Source: an uncultured Eubacteriales bacterium (lineage in GTDB: Bacteria > Bacillota > Clostridia > Oscillospirales > CAG-382). From it: DNA of 37,036 nt. The notes under the pieces were generated by a model. That model was not told where the DNA came from. It did no database searches and saw only the letters and a list, made by a program, of their open reading frames with translations. A program made the position numbers and the translations under genes. Positions 1-7,837 of this stretch are shown one piece after another; within the stretch, counting starts at the first letter, position 1, and each line of letters opens with the position of its first letter. The stretch spans positions 1 to 37,036 of the forward strand of contig URCT01000011.1 of the NCBI GenBank assembly GCA_900546385.1, read 5' to 3'.

Positions 1-1
1 C

Positions 2-724
2 GTCAAATCCGGCGATTACAAAATTGCCGATTTCACCCTCACAAAAAATGCGGACAAAGCTTGGCAAGTGAACGCGGTTACGCTTCATCTGCCGATCGGC
101 GACAGCAGAAAATACCGCCTGTTGGACAGCAGCACGCTGTATCTCAACGGCATCCGGGTTTCGGAAAGCTATATCGTCTCGCGTGAGCCGACCGAAGCGG
201 CCGCCTATCTGCCAGAGGGCGTTCCGGCACCCGTTTGGGTCACCTATGACATTTCCGGTTTGACGGCTGAGCCGCAAGCCGCCGTTACCGACCGCAACGG
301 CAGTGCTCCGACCCTTTCGGAAAAGGATGGCGTGTTCTGCGAAGACATTCTCTACGATGAGCCGGAAAAGGCCTTGACGGACTATTTGGTCAAGGCGGCA
401 AAGCAATATGCAAAATGTATGCAGAACGACGCGTCCAAAGCCTCAGTTCTCAAATACTTCGAAAAAGGCACGGATTTATATGCCAGCATCCGTTCGGCTG
501 ATAATATGTTTGTATGGAAACATTCCGGCTATGAATTCACGAACGAATCGGTAAGCGAATTCTTCCGGTACGACCCAAACACCGTATCGGTGCGCATTGC
601 GTTTACGCACATTCTGCACCGTGCCGGAAGTGCCGACTATAAAGACAAGACCGATATCACCTACTTTGCGCACAAAACAAGCGACGACGGCGATTATCTG
701 ATCTTTGCGCGGTACAACAACTGA
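2..724 (+). CDS. Unidentified protein, C-terminal part (5' end outside window)
   Basis: The reading frame is open from base 2 through the first in-window GTG at 68, so the gene begins to the left of the window and about 240 C-terminal residues are visible. I do not recognise the family. The visible part starts with a beta-rich segment containing DSSTLYLNG, followed from about residue 120 by an alpha+beta region with several Tyr/Phe and a final segment ending LIFARYNN. The last 120 residues could be an NTF2-like or lipoprotein C-terminal domain, but that is only an impression from the pattern. No membrane segment is visible. The gene ends 10 bases before a strong terminator shared with dut, which converges on it. 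Confidence 0.7.
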   Translation, partial: VKSGDYKIADFTLTKNADKAWQVNAVTLHLPIGDSRKYRLLDSSTLYLNGIRVSESYIVSREPTEAAAYLPEGVPAPVWVTYDISGLTAEPQAAVTDRNGSAPTLSEKDGVFCEDILYDEPEKALTDYLVKAAKQYAKCMQNDASKASVLKYFEKGTDLYASIRSADNMFVWKHSGYEFTNESVSEFFRYDPNTVSVRIAFTHILHRAGSADYKDKTDITYFAHKTSDDGDYLIFARYNN

Positions 725-733
725 CAAAAAAGT

Positions 734-772
734 AAGCTCCCCAAAGGTTCAACACGTTTGGGGAGCTTTTTT
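734..772. terminator. Bidirectional intrinsic terminator between partial gene and dut
   Basis: A 12-bp perfect stem (AAGCTCCCCAAA at 734-745 with TTTGGGGAGCTT at 757-768) is followed by a T run on the plus strand. The left side carries an A-rich run that gives U residues on the minus strand. It lies between two convergent genes and probably serves both. Confidence 0.9.
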
Positions 773-780
773 GGCCGCTT

Positions 781-1227
781 TCATGATTTGTTGGTAGACC
801 CGAAGCCGCCGTCGGCACGCAGCGTGTCCGAAAGCGTATCCGAAAGCACAAATGCGGCCTGCGGACAAGGCAAGAAAACAAGCTGTGCCACGCGGTCGCC
901 ATGCTCGATCACGGCGGCAACGCTGCTTCCGTTGTGAAGCGGAATCATTAACTCGCCGCGGTAATCGCTGTCAATCACGCCAACCTTATTGGCCGGTGCA
1001 AGGCCTTTTTTGGTGGCAAGGCCGCTTCGTGCAAACACAAAGCCGCCGTAGCCTTCGGGAATCTCAAAGGCAAGGCCGGTATGGATGAGCACCGTCTGTC
1101 CCGGCTGAATGATGATGCTTTCGGCGCAAAGCGCATACAGATCCGCTCCGGCCGAAAACGGCGTTCCGTAGGTCGGCAATATCGCCGCCTCGTCTAATTT
1201 CTTGATTTTTATCGGTAATGTTTCCAT
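781..1227 (-). CDS. dut: dUTP diphosphatase
   Basis: Trimeric dUTPase, hydrolysing dUTP to dUMP and pyrophosphate; this keeps uracil out of DNA and supplies dUMP for thymidylate synthesis. All five motifs are visible in the 148 residues: AGADLYA (motif 1), ARSG (motif 2), NKVGVIDSDYRGEL (motif 3, with the catalytic Asp and the Tyr of the uracil pocket), GDRVAQLVF (motif 4) and the C-terminal GGFGSTNKS arm (motif 5). The length is normal. The ATG is preceded by AAGGAGT. The gene follows the activase operon by 54 bases but has its own near-consensus promoter overlapping the activase stop codon, so it is probably transcribed independently. Confidence 0.97.
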   Translation of the reverse strand: METLPIKIKKLDEAAILPTYGTPFSAGADLYALCAESIIIQPGQTVLIHTGLAFEIPEGYGGFVFARSGLATKKGLAPANKVGVIDSDYRGELMIPLHNGSSVAAVIEHGDRVAQLVFLPCPQAAFVLSDTLSDTLRADGGFGSTNKS

Positions 1228-1256
1228 GCGGTTACTCCTTTTTGGTTTCTACCGGT

Positions 1257-1285
1257 AGTATAACCGCTTTTCAAGCCCGTGTCAA
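1257..1285 (-). promoter_or_regulatory. Sigma-A promoter of dut
   Basis: On the minus strand TTGACA (1280-1285) and TATACT (1257-1262) are separated by 17 bases. The -35 box overlaps the TGA stop codon of the upstream activase gene. Confidence 0.85.
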
Positions 1286-2166
1286 GCCTTTTTATACAAA
1301 CGGTCCGCCAAAGACTGAAATTCATCGATTTCGCGCTTTTCGGGTAACGTCGGCGGAAGCGTGGTGACAAGCCCCAAGGCTTTGTATTTGGTTGCGGCAT
1401 AGTTATGATACGGCAGGATCCGAATGCGGACGATGCTTGAAAAATCCTTCAAAAAGCTTAGGATTTTCTCTTTTTGACCGTCGTTAAAGCCCGGCACATA
1501 CGGCACGCGAATTTCGACGGCTTTGCCGCAATGCTGCAAATACCGCAGGTTTTCCAAAATGCGTTTATTCGAATGTCCGGTACAGCGAAGGTGTACGTCC
1601 TCGTCGATGGCTTTGATGTCATACAAAAACAAATCGGTGTACGGAAGCACCTTTTCAAACGCGTCTTGCGGAACGTAACCGCAGGTATCCACCGCCGTCG
1701 CAATTCCTTCCGCTTTGAGACGTGCAAGAAGTGCCGCGCAAAAATCGGCTTGCAGCAAACATTCGCCGCCCGAAAGCGTGATACCGCCACCGGAGGATTC
1801 GTAAAAATCGCGGTCGGCGAGCAACTCCGGCAAAAGCTCCTCCACCGTGACGGTTCGCCCGAAAAGCGATAATGCGCCGTTGTAACAAGTGCTTACGCAT
1901 TTGCCGCAGGAAAGACATTTTGCGCGGTCAAACCGATGGATATGCTCTGCGTCAAGCGTGTGCGCACCGACCGGGCAGCCGGATACGCAGCAGCCGCACC
2001 CGACGCATTTGTGCGCATAATAGGCAAGCTGCGGCTTTGCCGAAAGGCCTTCGGGATTGTGGCACCACACGCAGCGAAGCGGACAGCCCTTGAAAAAGAC
2101 CGTTGTGCGGATGCCCGGCCCGTCGTGTACCGCAAAACGCTTGATGTCAAAAATATTGCCCTTCAT
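1282..2166 (-). CDS. Glycyl radical enzyme activating enzyme (radical SAM, ferredoxin-domain type)
   Basis: A radical SAM activase of 294 residues that would generate the glycyl radical on the partner enzyme at 3802-6042. The SAM cluster motif is C28-x3-C32-x2-C35, within GCPLRCVWCHNPEG. Two ferredoxin-type [4Fe-4S] motifs follow at about 54-64 (CVGCGCCVSGC) and 84-94 (CLSCGKCVSTC). This insert is typical of activases for non-PFL glycyl radical enzymes such as dehydratases, decarboxylases and CutD-like lyases, and is absent from classical PflA. I chose the ATG at 2166 because AGAGGTGA precedes it; an in-frame extension to 2226 lacks a ribosome site. It is the last gene of the operon, starting 5 bases after the permease stop. 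No residue identifies the substrate. Confidence 0.93.
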   Translation of the reverse strand: MKGNIFDIKRFAVHDGPGIRTTVFFKGCPLRCVWCHNPEGLSAKPQLAYYAHKCVGCGCCVSGCPVGAHTLDAEHIHRFDRAKCLSCGKCVSTCYNGALSLFGRTVTVEELLPELLADRDFYESSGGGITLSGGECLLQADFCAALLARLKAEGIATAVDTCGYVPQDAFEKVLPYTDLFLYDIKAIDEDVHLRCTGHSNKRILENLRYLQHCGKAVEIRVPYVPGFNDGQKEKILSFLKDFSSIVRIRILPYHNYAATKYKALGLVTTLPPTLPEKREIDEFQSLADRLYKKA

Positions 2167-2171
2167 GTCGG

Positions 2172-3113
2172 TCACCTCTTTCCGGATGTTCCGGATGTAT
2201 TGATAAGAAGAATGCCAAGACTGCACAAGAGAAGTGCGGCGGCATAGTTAAGCTGCCAGATGTTTTCTCCGAGCAAAAGTGCCGACAATACCACGCCGAA
2301 CACCGTGATAAGCAGGTTGAACGACGCGATTTCCGATGCCGGGAAATAGGTTAACGGCTTTAACGAAAGCGTGTAGGCTGCCGATGAAATAAGAACAAGT
2401 GCCGCAAGCGAAAGCACGCCCTGCGGTGTGACCTCTTCGATTCTGCCGCCAAACAGCGGCGACACAAGACACAGAACACCGCCGCCGAAAAGCTGCCCCA
2501 AGCCGACTAGTTTCTCCGGAGCGATATCCGCCGAAAAACGTTTGGCGATGAAATAGGCCGCCGTCTGACACAGCGCCGCGCCGAGCATAAACGCGTCGCC
2601 GCCGGATACCGACGCAAACGAACGGATATCGCCGCTGACGGCAAGAATGCCGCCAAGTCCGACGATACAGCCAAGCACCTTGCGAAGGTTAAGCGTATCC
2701 GACCGGAACAACAAGCCTGCCGCAAGCACGGTCACAAAAACGCCCATTTGGTCATACACCGCGCCTTTTGAGCCGTCCATGAACGAAAGCCCGATGTAGG
2801 TAAGCGCATACTGAACCGCCGTCGCCGTAAGACCGTAAACGGCACACACGCAAAGCTCGCTTTTTTTGAAATGCAGATTCTTTTTCCCGAAAAAGCCATA
2901 CACCGCCAGCGTCAAAAGTCCCGACAGCGCAAAACGAAGCCCGGCCAGCAGACATTTGGAGGCTTGATTATCTGCCGGAACGCCGAATCCCTCCATGCAG
3001 AGCTTAACGAGCGGAAAGGCAAGTCCCCACAAAAAGGTGTAGCCGACCGCCGTTAGCGTCACATTCCGCTTACTTGCAAAAAACGGGCGTTTTGCGCCGT
3101 CAGCGCGTGACAT
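2172..3113 (-). CDS. EamA/DMT-superfamily membrane transporter
   Basis: A 313-residue integral membrane protein with about ten hydrophobic segments in two tandem EamA-like halves (roughly 15-155 and 165-305). This is the usual drug/metabolite transporter architecture, and length and topology are typical. In the second half a Pro in a conserved helix (SLKPLTYFPASEIASF) matches the EamA pattern. Its start overlaps the end of the upstream SGNH hydrolase gene by 14 bases and it ends 5 bases before the activase, so the genes are probably translationally coupled. In context it may import the substrate or export the product of the glycyl radical enzyme; this is inference, because the family transports very diverse small molecules. 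Confidence 0.9.
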   Translation of the reverse strand: MSRADGAKRPFFASKRNVTLTAVGYTFLWGLAFPLVKLCMEGFGVPADNQASKCLLAGLRFALSGLLTLAVYGFFGKKNLHFKKSELCVCAVYGLTATAVQYALTYIGLSFMDGSKGAVYDQMGVFVTVLAAGLLFRSDTLNLRKVLGCIVGLGGILAVSGDIRSFASVSGGDAFMLGAALCQTAAYFIAKRFSADIAPEKLVGLGQLFGGGVLCLVSPLFGGRIEEVTPQGVLSLAALVLISSAAYTLSLKPLTYFPASEIASFNLLITVFGVVLSALLLGENIWQLNYAAALLLCSLGILLINTSGTSGKR

Positions 3114-3786
3114 AGATATGTCCCTTTTTCACATAGACCTCTTTGTCGCCCGGAAAGCGGTCGGGATAATGATACGGCGCAAGCTCCGGCTGAAGCAGCT
3201 TGCCTTTATCGAGCATCAAGGCATCGCATAACGCGTCACACACCCGGTTTCCAAGCTTTTCGGTGGCTTTTCCGGTGTAAAAATGCGTTTGATCCGAACG
3301 CCAGCTTTCCGGAAATCCCGCTGCAAGCGTATACAGATCATTGATAACGACGTCCGTTCCGGCAAAAACGTCCCTTGCAATCCGGTTGTACAAGCGCACA
3401 TCCTCGTTGGTACGCGACTCGAAATCGGTAAAATACCCTTCTTCGCAAACCGGCGTACTGGTGGCAAACAGGATTTTGGCGTTCGGGAACAAAAAGCGAA
3501 TGCGGCTTGCAATGCGCTTCAGATTATCGGCATACGTATCCGGCTTTACCAAAACGTCGTCTCCATAGATGCGAAGCGTATCCCAAAGCCCGGCGTTGAA
3601 ATGCACCGCGTCGGCCTCGTACAGTTTCAGATTGTCCGTCCAAACGTGCAAAAAACGCAAGATATTGGTGGTAAACGTGCAGTTTTCTTCGGGAAAATAC
3701 ACGTTTGCAAGGTTCGCCATGCGTTCGCGCACATACGCGTCATAGCCCTTGCGGATGGAGTCTCCGATAAGCAAAATCTTCTTCAT
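3100..3786 (-). CDS. SGNH/GDSL-family hydrolase
   Basis: A 228-residue single-domain hydrolase of the SGNH fold, starting directly with block I (ILLIGDSIRKG; Ser in GDS). The block III equivalent is HFNAGLWD, with the Asn of the oxyanion hole, and the catalytic Asp-x-x-His is DQTHF near residue 190. There is no signal peptide, so it is cytoplasmic. Family members are esterases or deacetylases of small molecules and sugars; the substrate here is unknown. It is the second gene of the glycyl radical operon, 15 bases after the enzyme gene, with GGAGG 7 bases before its ATG. It may deacylate a precursor or product of the pathway (inference). Confidence 0.88.
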   Translation of the reverse strand: MKKILLIGDSIRKGYDAYVRERMANLANVYFPEENCTFTTNILRFLHVWTDNLKLYEADAVHFNAGLWDTLRIYGDDVLVKPDTYADNLKRIASRIRFLFPNAKILFATSTPVCEEGYFTDFESRTNEDVRLYNRIARDVFAGTDVVINDLYTLAAGFPESWRSDQTHFYTGKATEKLGNRVCDALCDALMLDKGKLLQPELAPYHYPDRFPGDKEVYVKKGHIYVTR

Positions 3787-3801
3787 TGTGTCAAACCTCC
3801 G

Positions 3802-6042
3802 TTATTCCGCGCCGAGACTTGCGGCGCGTTTGATATACGCTTCTTGGTCTTCGCGGCTCAAATCGTTCCAAAGCACATTCCAGCCCGATACGCGAACCTG
3901 CAGATTCTTATATTTTTCGGGATGCGTCTGCGCGTCGCGCAGCATTTCGACGCTGAAAATATTGAACTGGATGGAAATTCCGTCGTGCTTCATATAGGTA
4001 TCGATCAAGCCCTTCATGGCTTCCAACCCATCCTCGCCGCTCACGGCGGACGGATGCAGCATCACATCTAACACATACGCCTCGGAAAACAGCCATGGCT
4101 CTGTCGCAAGGGCGGAATGAATCATCGCCGTCACGCCGCCGCGCTCCATGCCGATGACGGGCGCGACGTTTTTGGAGCATTCCTCGCCCATTTTTCGGCC
4201 GTCGGGCGTGGCTTGGGTCACTTTGCCCTGCATGATAAAGTGCAGCGTGGACGGAACGCCGACCTTGTAAACGCCGCCGCGGCTGTTTTTCTGTCCCGTG
4301 ACGTATACGCTGAACCAACGGAACAGTGCGGCGGCATACAAATCCGCGTGCGGATTGGCGTTTCCGTATTTGTCGCGTGCATTTAAGGCAAGGCGGCGGA
4401 GATCCTCATAGCCCTCCCAGTTGTGCTGCAGTGCGTCTTTCAAGACGGCAAGCGTGGTGACCTTTTTCTCGAAAACAAGTTCTTTGACGGCTAAAATCGA
4501 ATCGACGGTCGTTGCAAACGAGCAAAGCATCAGACAAGAGGTCGGGTATTTGAAGCCGAACGCATAGGCATCCACGCCCTTTTCAAGGCTGCTTTCCACC
4601 GCCGCCGACAACAGCACCGACGGATTGGTTTCGCCGACGTGCTTTTCATAGCGTCTGGCCGCGTCCATAACCGTATCGAGAATGTGGGCAAACTGCTTGA
4701 GAAACGCCGCGTAGAACGCTTCAAAGCTTTCCATTTTTGCCACATCGCCGGTCGCAAGCCCGAGCCGCTTGCCGGTGACGCCGTCGATGCCGTCGTTAAA
4801 CACATATTCGATGGCCTTGGCCGCGTTGGGAAGCGCCGAGATCATGCAGGATTCCTTGCCGCGGATATGCATTTCGTTACAGCCGCTGATATCGACGTTT
4901 TTTGCTTCCTCCTCGGTCACGCCGTAGCAGCTCATCAAGGATTTGACAATGCCCGGCTCACAACAGAACACAAAGCTTGTGTGGCCGGCGCGGATCATGC
5001 GTAACACCTTATCGATGATCTTCGGATTGGTGTCCGGGTTGATCTTCACCTGAATTTTCGGATTATACAAGTCAAGACTGTCGTAGACCTCCAAAATATC
5101 GAGCGTCCACTCGCTGATGTCGGTCTTGCCGTCATAATCCGTGCCGCACAGGTAAAACGGCTGTCCCCAATAGTTGCCGACAGCGGAAAATTGCAGTAAG
5201 AAATACGCAAGAAAGCCCTTGATCTCATCGCGCGTAAACGTGCCGCTTTCGATATCGCGCTTCCAAAACGCATATAAGCTCCGGTCAAGCCCGTTGCCCA
5301 AGGAACGCGCCTGGTAGCAATCCACATATTCCGAAAGCGCATGATAGGTATACATGGTCTGCAAGGCGTCAAAGGTGCTTTGCGGTGCACCGTCGCGAAT
5401 CGTGCGCAAGGAAGCGGCAATGCGGCCGCTTTTCGTGCCCGGATGCGCGTCGGCATAGGCGGCAAGGCATGAAAGGAATCGCAAAATCGCCTCGTATTCG
5501 GTTTCGATGGCCTGATAGAAGGCTTCCTTTTTCGGCGTAAGGTCGGTGCATTGCGCGTGATAGTTCCGCACGCGTGCCAACAGTCCCGGAAAGCCGAGCT
5601 TCAGAATATCCACCCAATACGGCACGACGTGCTCGGTATCGAGCCACAGCTCCGCCGTCCCGGAGGCATTGTAATCGTGCATCAGCTCTCTTACGTCCGG
5701 CATGGTGTCGAAAAGCTCCGTGTACCATTTGGAAAGAAAGGTTTTGGTGAGCGGACGCGCCCAGTTATATAAGCCGAAAAACCAGTCGTTTTGCGAAACG
5801 TCGATGCGTGCATGGTCGAGAATAAAGGCAAAGCCGCGCGCCTTGGCAAGCGCATGGTCGGTGCCGCGGTTTTGTTCGAACAGCTCTTCGAGAGCCGCGT
5901 GCATCTGCGCGTCGTCAAGGCCGGTGGACGCGTCGTATTCGTAGCCGTGGTAGTTTAAGCGGTCAAACGGATCAAAGGCTTCGTCCGTGCGGTGATATTT
6001 GTTTTCGATGTAGTGTCTGTCGTTTTCGGTAATGTAGCTCAT
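3802..6042 (-). CDS. Glycyl radical enzyme of unknown substrate (PFL/glycerol dehydratase superfamily)
   Basis: An oxygen-sensitive radical enzyme of 746 residues. The PFL-type barrel domain covers about 1-620 and the glycine radical domain the C-terminus. The radical site is G720 in RVSGW, 26 residues from the end. The thiyl cysteine is C388 in ISGCNEMH; E390 occupies the position of the general base in the GCVE motif of the dehydratase/lyase branch. PFL instead has two adjacent cysteines, which are missing here, so this is not formate acetyltransferase. Asn389 and Met391 and the divergent segment CGTDYDGKTDISEW (about 299-312) differ from families I can name. I chose the ATG at 6042 because AAAGGAG precedes it; an in-frame extension to 6171 runs through the promoter. 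It is first in an operon with an SGNH hydrolase, a permease and the activase. Confidence 0.9.
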   Translation of the reverse strand: MSYITENDRHYIENKYHRTDEAFDPFDRLNYHGYEYDASTGLDDAQMHAALEELFEQNRGTDHALAKARGFAFILDHARIDVSQNDWFFGLYNWARPLTKTFLSKWYTELFDTMPDVRELMHDYNASGTAELWLDTEHVVPYWVDILKLGFPGLLARVRNYHAQCTDLTPKKEAFYQAIETEYEAILRFLSCLAAYADAHPGTKSGRIAASLRTIRDGAPQSTFDALQTMYTYHALSEYVDCYQARSLGNGLDRSLYAFWKRDIESGTFTRDEIKGFLAYFLLQFSAVGNYWGQPFYLCGTDYDGKTDISEWTLDILEVYDSLDLYNPKIQVKINPDTNPKIIDKVLRMIRAGHTSFVFCCEPGIVKSLMSCYGVTEEEAKNVDISGCNEMHIRGKESCMISALPNAAKAIEYVFNDGIDGVTGKRLGLATGDVAKMESFEAFYAAFLKQFAHILDTVMDAARRYEKHVGETNPSVLLSAAVESSLEKGVDAYAFGFKYPTSCLMLCSFATTVDSILAVKELVFEKKVTTLAVLKDALQHNWEGYEDLRRLALNARDKYGNANPHADLYAAALFRWFSVYVTGQKNSRGGVYKVGVPSTLHFIMQGKVTQATPDGRKMGEECSKNVAPVIGMERGGVTAMIHSALATEPWLFSEAYVLDVMLHPSAVSGEDGLEAMKGLIDTYMKHDGISIQFNIFSVEMLRDAQTHPEKYKNLQVRVSGWNVLWNDLSREDQEAYIKRAASLGAE

Positions 6043-6063
6043 CGATTTCACTCCTTTGCAGGC

Positions 6064-6093
6064 ATTGTACCATGAAGGACGCGGAAATGTAAA
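6064..6093 (-). promoter_or_regulatory. Promoter of the glycyl radical enzyme operon
   Basis: On the minus strand TTTACA (6088-6093) and TACAAT (6064-6069) are 18 bases apart. Both boxes are one base from consensus and the long spacing would suit activation by the divergent AraC regulator. Confidence 0.6.
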
Positions 6094-6111
6094 GGCAGAA
6101 AAACGAAAAAC

Positions 6112-6139
6112 AGTGTTTTTACGAACACAAAAATACACT
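6112..6139. promoter_or_regulatory. Imperfect inverted repeat, possible AraC-regulator site
   Basis: AGTGTTTTT (6112-6120) faces AAAAATACACT (6129-6139), an inverted repeat with a one- or two-base bulge. It sits upstream of the -35 box of the enzyme operon and touches the -35 box of the divergent AraC gene. The position would fit a site that activates the operon and represses the regulator, but binding is inferred. Confidence 0.4.
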
Positions 6140-6167
6140 TGATTTTTTGGAAAAACCGGTATATAAT
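6139..6167 (+). promoter_or_regulatory. Promoter of the AraC-family gene
   Basis: TTGATT (6139-6144) and TATAAT (6162-6167) are 17 bases apart on the plus strand. Transcription would begin near 6174, which places the ATG at 6180 almost at the 5' end. Confidence 0.8.
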
Positions 6168-6200
6168 GCAAAATAAGAAATGAACATGGAGAAATACGAA

Positions 6201-6989
6201 ATGCAGACGCTATCTTTTTTCAACCGGCTTTGCCTTGCCGACATTTGTTTTGTGCATAACTACCTTGCCTTTCCCGAAAACTATCCCATGCACAACACCG
6301 GCCGCCGCCACCATGGCTTTTTATACACGCTGCAAGGCACGGAGACCTACCGCTTTGCCGATAAAACCATTGCCGCCGTGCCGCATTCGGTGTTATATAT
6401 CCCAAAAAACGAAGACTATACCATTGCGTTTGCCGGTGAAAAAAGCGATGTGCGCACCATTGATTTTGAAATGGCTGCCGAAACCGAACCGGCGCGTCCC
6501 TTTTTGGTCAAACTGCCGGAAAACAACCCGGTCGCCGGGCTTTTTGCCAAACTGGAGGCGGCCTACGACAAACGCGCCGAAAAGGGCTTTTTCGGCTGTA
6601 AATCGGTGTTTTATCAGATTTTGGAACATACGGCAGAAGCCGAAAGGCTGTTTCTGCCCTCCGAAAAGTATGCAAAAATCGCCAAAGCGGTCGAACAAAT
6701 GCGAGAGAACTTTTTGAACGGCGATTTCCGGTTGGAGACGCTGTCGGAGGAATGCGGCATCACCTATCGATATTTCGAGCAGCTGTTCCGTCAAAAATAC
6801 GGTATGCCGCCCAAGGAATATCTGCTGTCGCTTCGACTGGAGCACGCCAAAAAGCTGCTTGCCGATTCGGATATGCGCATCAAGGATATTGCCCTCATGC
6901 TCGGCTATGGCGATATCACCCATTTCGGGAAGCTCTTTACCGCCAAAACCGGCTATACGCCGCGCGAATACCGCTCCAAGACGCACTGA
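6201..6989 (+). CDS. AraC-family transcriptional regulator
   Basis: A 262-residue regulator with an N-terminal cupin-like sensing domain (about 1-135, with NTGRRHHGFLYTLQG and a PHSVLYIPKN strand typical of the AraC-binding fold) and a C-terminal double helix-turn-helix (about 155-260). The signature region is IKDIALMLGYGDITHFGKLF, ending in GYTPREYR. The frame allows ATGs at 6180, 6186 and 6201. Transcription should start near 6174, and only the 6201 ATG has a ribosome site at proper distance (GGAG at 6188-6191), so I chose it; a leaderless start at 6180 is possible. It is divergent from the glycyl radical enzyme operon and probably controls it in response to the substrate (inference from position). 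Confidence 0.9.
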   Translation: MQTLSFFNRLCLADICFVHNYLAFPENYPMHNTGRRHHGFLYTLQGTETYRFADKTIAAVPHSVLYIPKNEDYTIAFAGEKSDVRTIDFEMAAETEPARPFLVKLPENNPVAGLFAKLEAAYDKRAEKGFFGCKSVFYQILEHTAEAERLFLPSEKYAKIAKAVEQMRENFLNGDFRLETLSEECGITYRYFEQLFRQKYGMPPKEYLLSLRLEHAKKLLADSDMRIKDIALMLGYGDITHFGKLFTAKTGYTPREYRSKTH

Positions 6990-7057
6990 TATGCGTCCGG
7001 CAATGTGAAAACCGGCTGAAACTTTGCAAAACTTGCAGTGAAATTTATATAAATCGC

Positions 7058-7086
7058 TTGACAAATTATATGGCTCATGCTATAAT
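7058..7086 (+). promoter_or_regulatory. Consensus sigma-A promoter of the RHH-clpB operon
   Basis: TTGACA (7058-7063), 17 bases, TATAAT (7081-7086): a perfect consensus promoter. No CIRCE element and no CtsR heptad repeat is visible near it. Confidence 0.92.
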
Positions 7087-7136
7087 AATCGCGTAAAGAA
7101 AAGAAAACCGAATCGACCGAAAGGGTGATTGGAAAT

Positions 7137-7799
7137 ATGAAAAAAACATTATACAGTTTAATGCTGTCGGACGACGTCATGCGCGAAATCGATTTGCTGG
7201 CACACCGCATGGGAACAAACCGTTCGAGCCTTGTCAACCGCATTTTGGCGGAGCACGTCAGCGTGCGTACGCCCGAACAACAGGCGAACGACATTTTTTC
7301 GGGCATTGAACGTCTGCTTGCCGCTTCGCGTGAGCTGGTACCGCTCTTTGAGCCAAATGCCGGCCGCGTTGCCGTGCGCTCCAGTCTCGAATACAAATAT
7401 CATCCGACGATCCGTTACGACGTCGAGCTTGCTTCCGGCTTTATGCCGGGCGAACCGATCGGCACGCTCTCTGTCAATTTCCGCACGCAGTCACAAGGTC
7501 TTTTAGAGCTGCTTAGCCGCTTCTTCCGCTGTTTGGAGCGCATTGAAACGCATTTTCTTCCGACGGATATCGCCTATTCGCTTGACGGCGGACGCTTTAC
7601 ACGGACACTTGCCTATCCTGCCAAGCGAAACGCTGCAGGCGGAAGTGAAATGCTCGACGCCGAAGAAATCTCCAAGGCCATCACCGATTATGTCAGTCTC
7701 ATTGACCGCATGATCAAGGCCTGTATCGGCGGAGCGGATGCACGGACGCTGACCGACATGTATGCCGCCGACCTTGAAAAACGAACCATTCTTTTATAA
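7137..7799 (+). CDS. Ribbon-helix-helix domain protein upstream of clpB
   Basis: A 220-residue protein. The first 45 residues read as a CopG/Arc-type ribbon-helix-helix DNA-binding domain (a short strand KTLYSLMLS, then MREIDLLAHRMGTNRSSLVNRILAEHV, in which the NRSSLVNRIL turn is typical). The remaining 170 residues are a conserved-looking alpha+beta domain I do not recognise, with a strand-rich centre (YKYHPTIRYDVELASG) and a helical C-terminus. I chose ATG 7137, preceded by AAAGGGTG, rather than GTG 7125, which lies inside that ribosome site. It is the first gene after a consensus promoter and lies 38 bases before clpB, so it may be a regulator of clpB or of itself (inference). Confidence 0.82.
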   Translation: MKKTLYSLMLSDDVMREIDLLAHRMGTNRSSLVNRILAEHVSVRTPEQQANDIFSGIERLLAASRELVPLFEPNAGRVAVRSSLEYKYHPTIRYDVELASGFMPGEPIGTLSVNFRTQSQGLLELLSRFFRCLERIETHFLPTDIAYSLDGGRFTRTLAYPAKRNAAGGSEMLDAEEISKAITDYVSLIDRMIKACIGGADARTLTDMYAADLEKRTILL

Positions 7800-7837
7800 T
7801 AACCGTAATCCCATGATTCCGAAAGGAGTTACACACC

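Noticed and set aside
3802..6042. Annotation of the glycyl radical enzyme as pyruvate formate-lyase
   Set aside because: The adjacent Cys-Cys pair of PFL is missing, and the activase carries ferredoxin clusters that PflA lacks.
7020..7137. CtsR or CIRCE control of the RHH-clpB promoter
   Set aside because: No GGTCAAA direct heptads and no TTAGCACTC/GAGTGCTAA pair are present.
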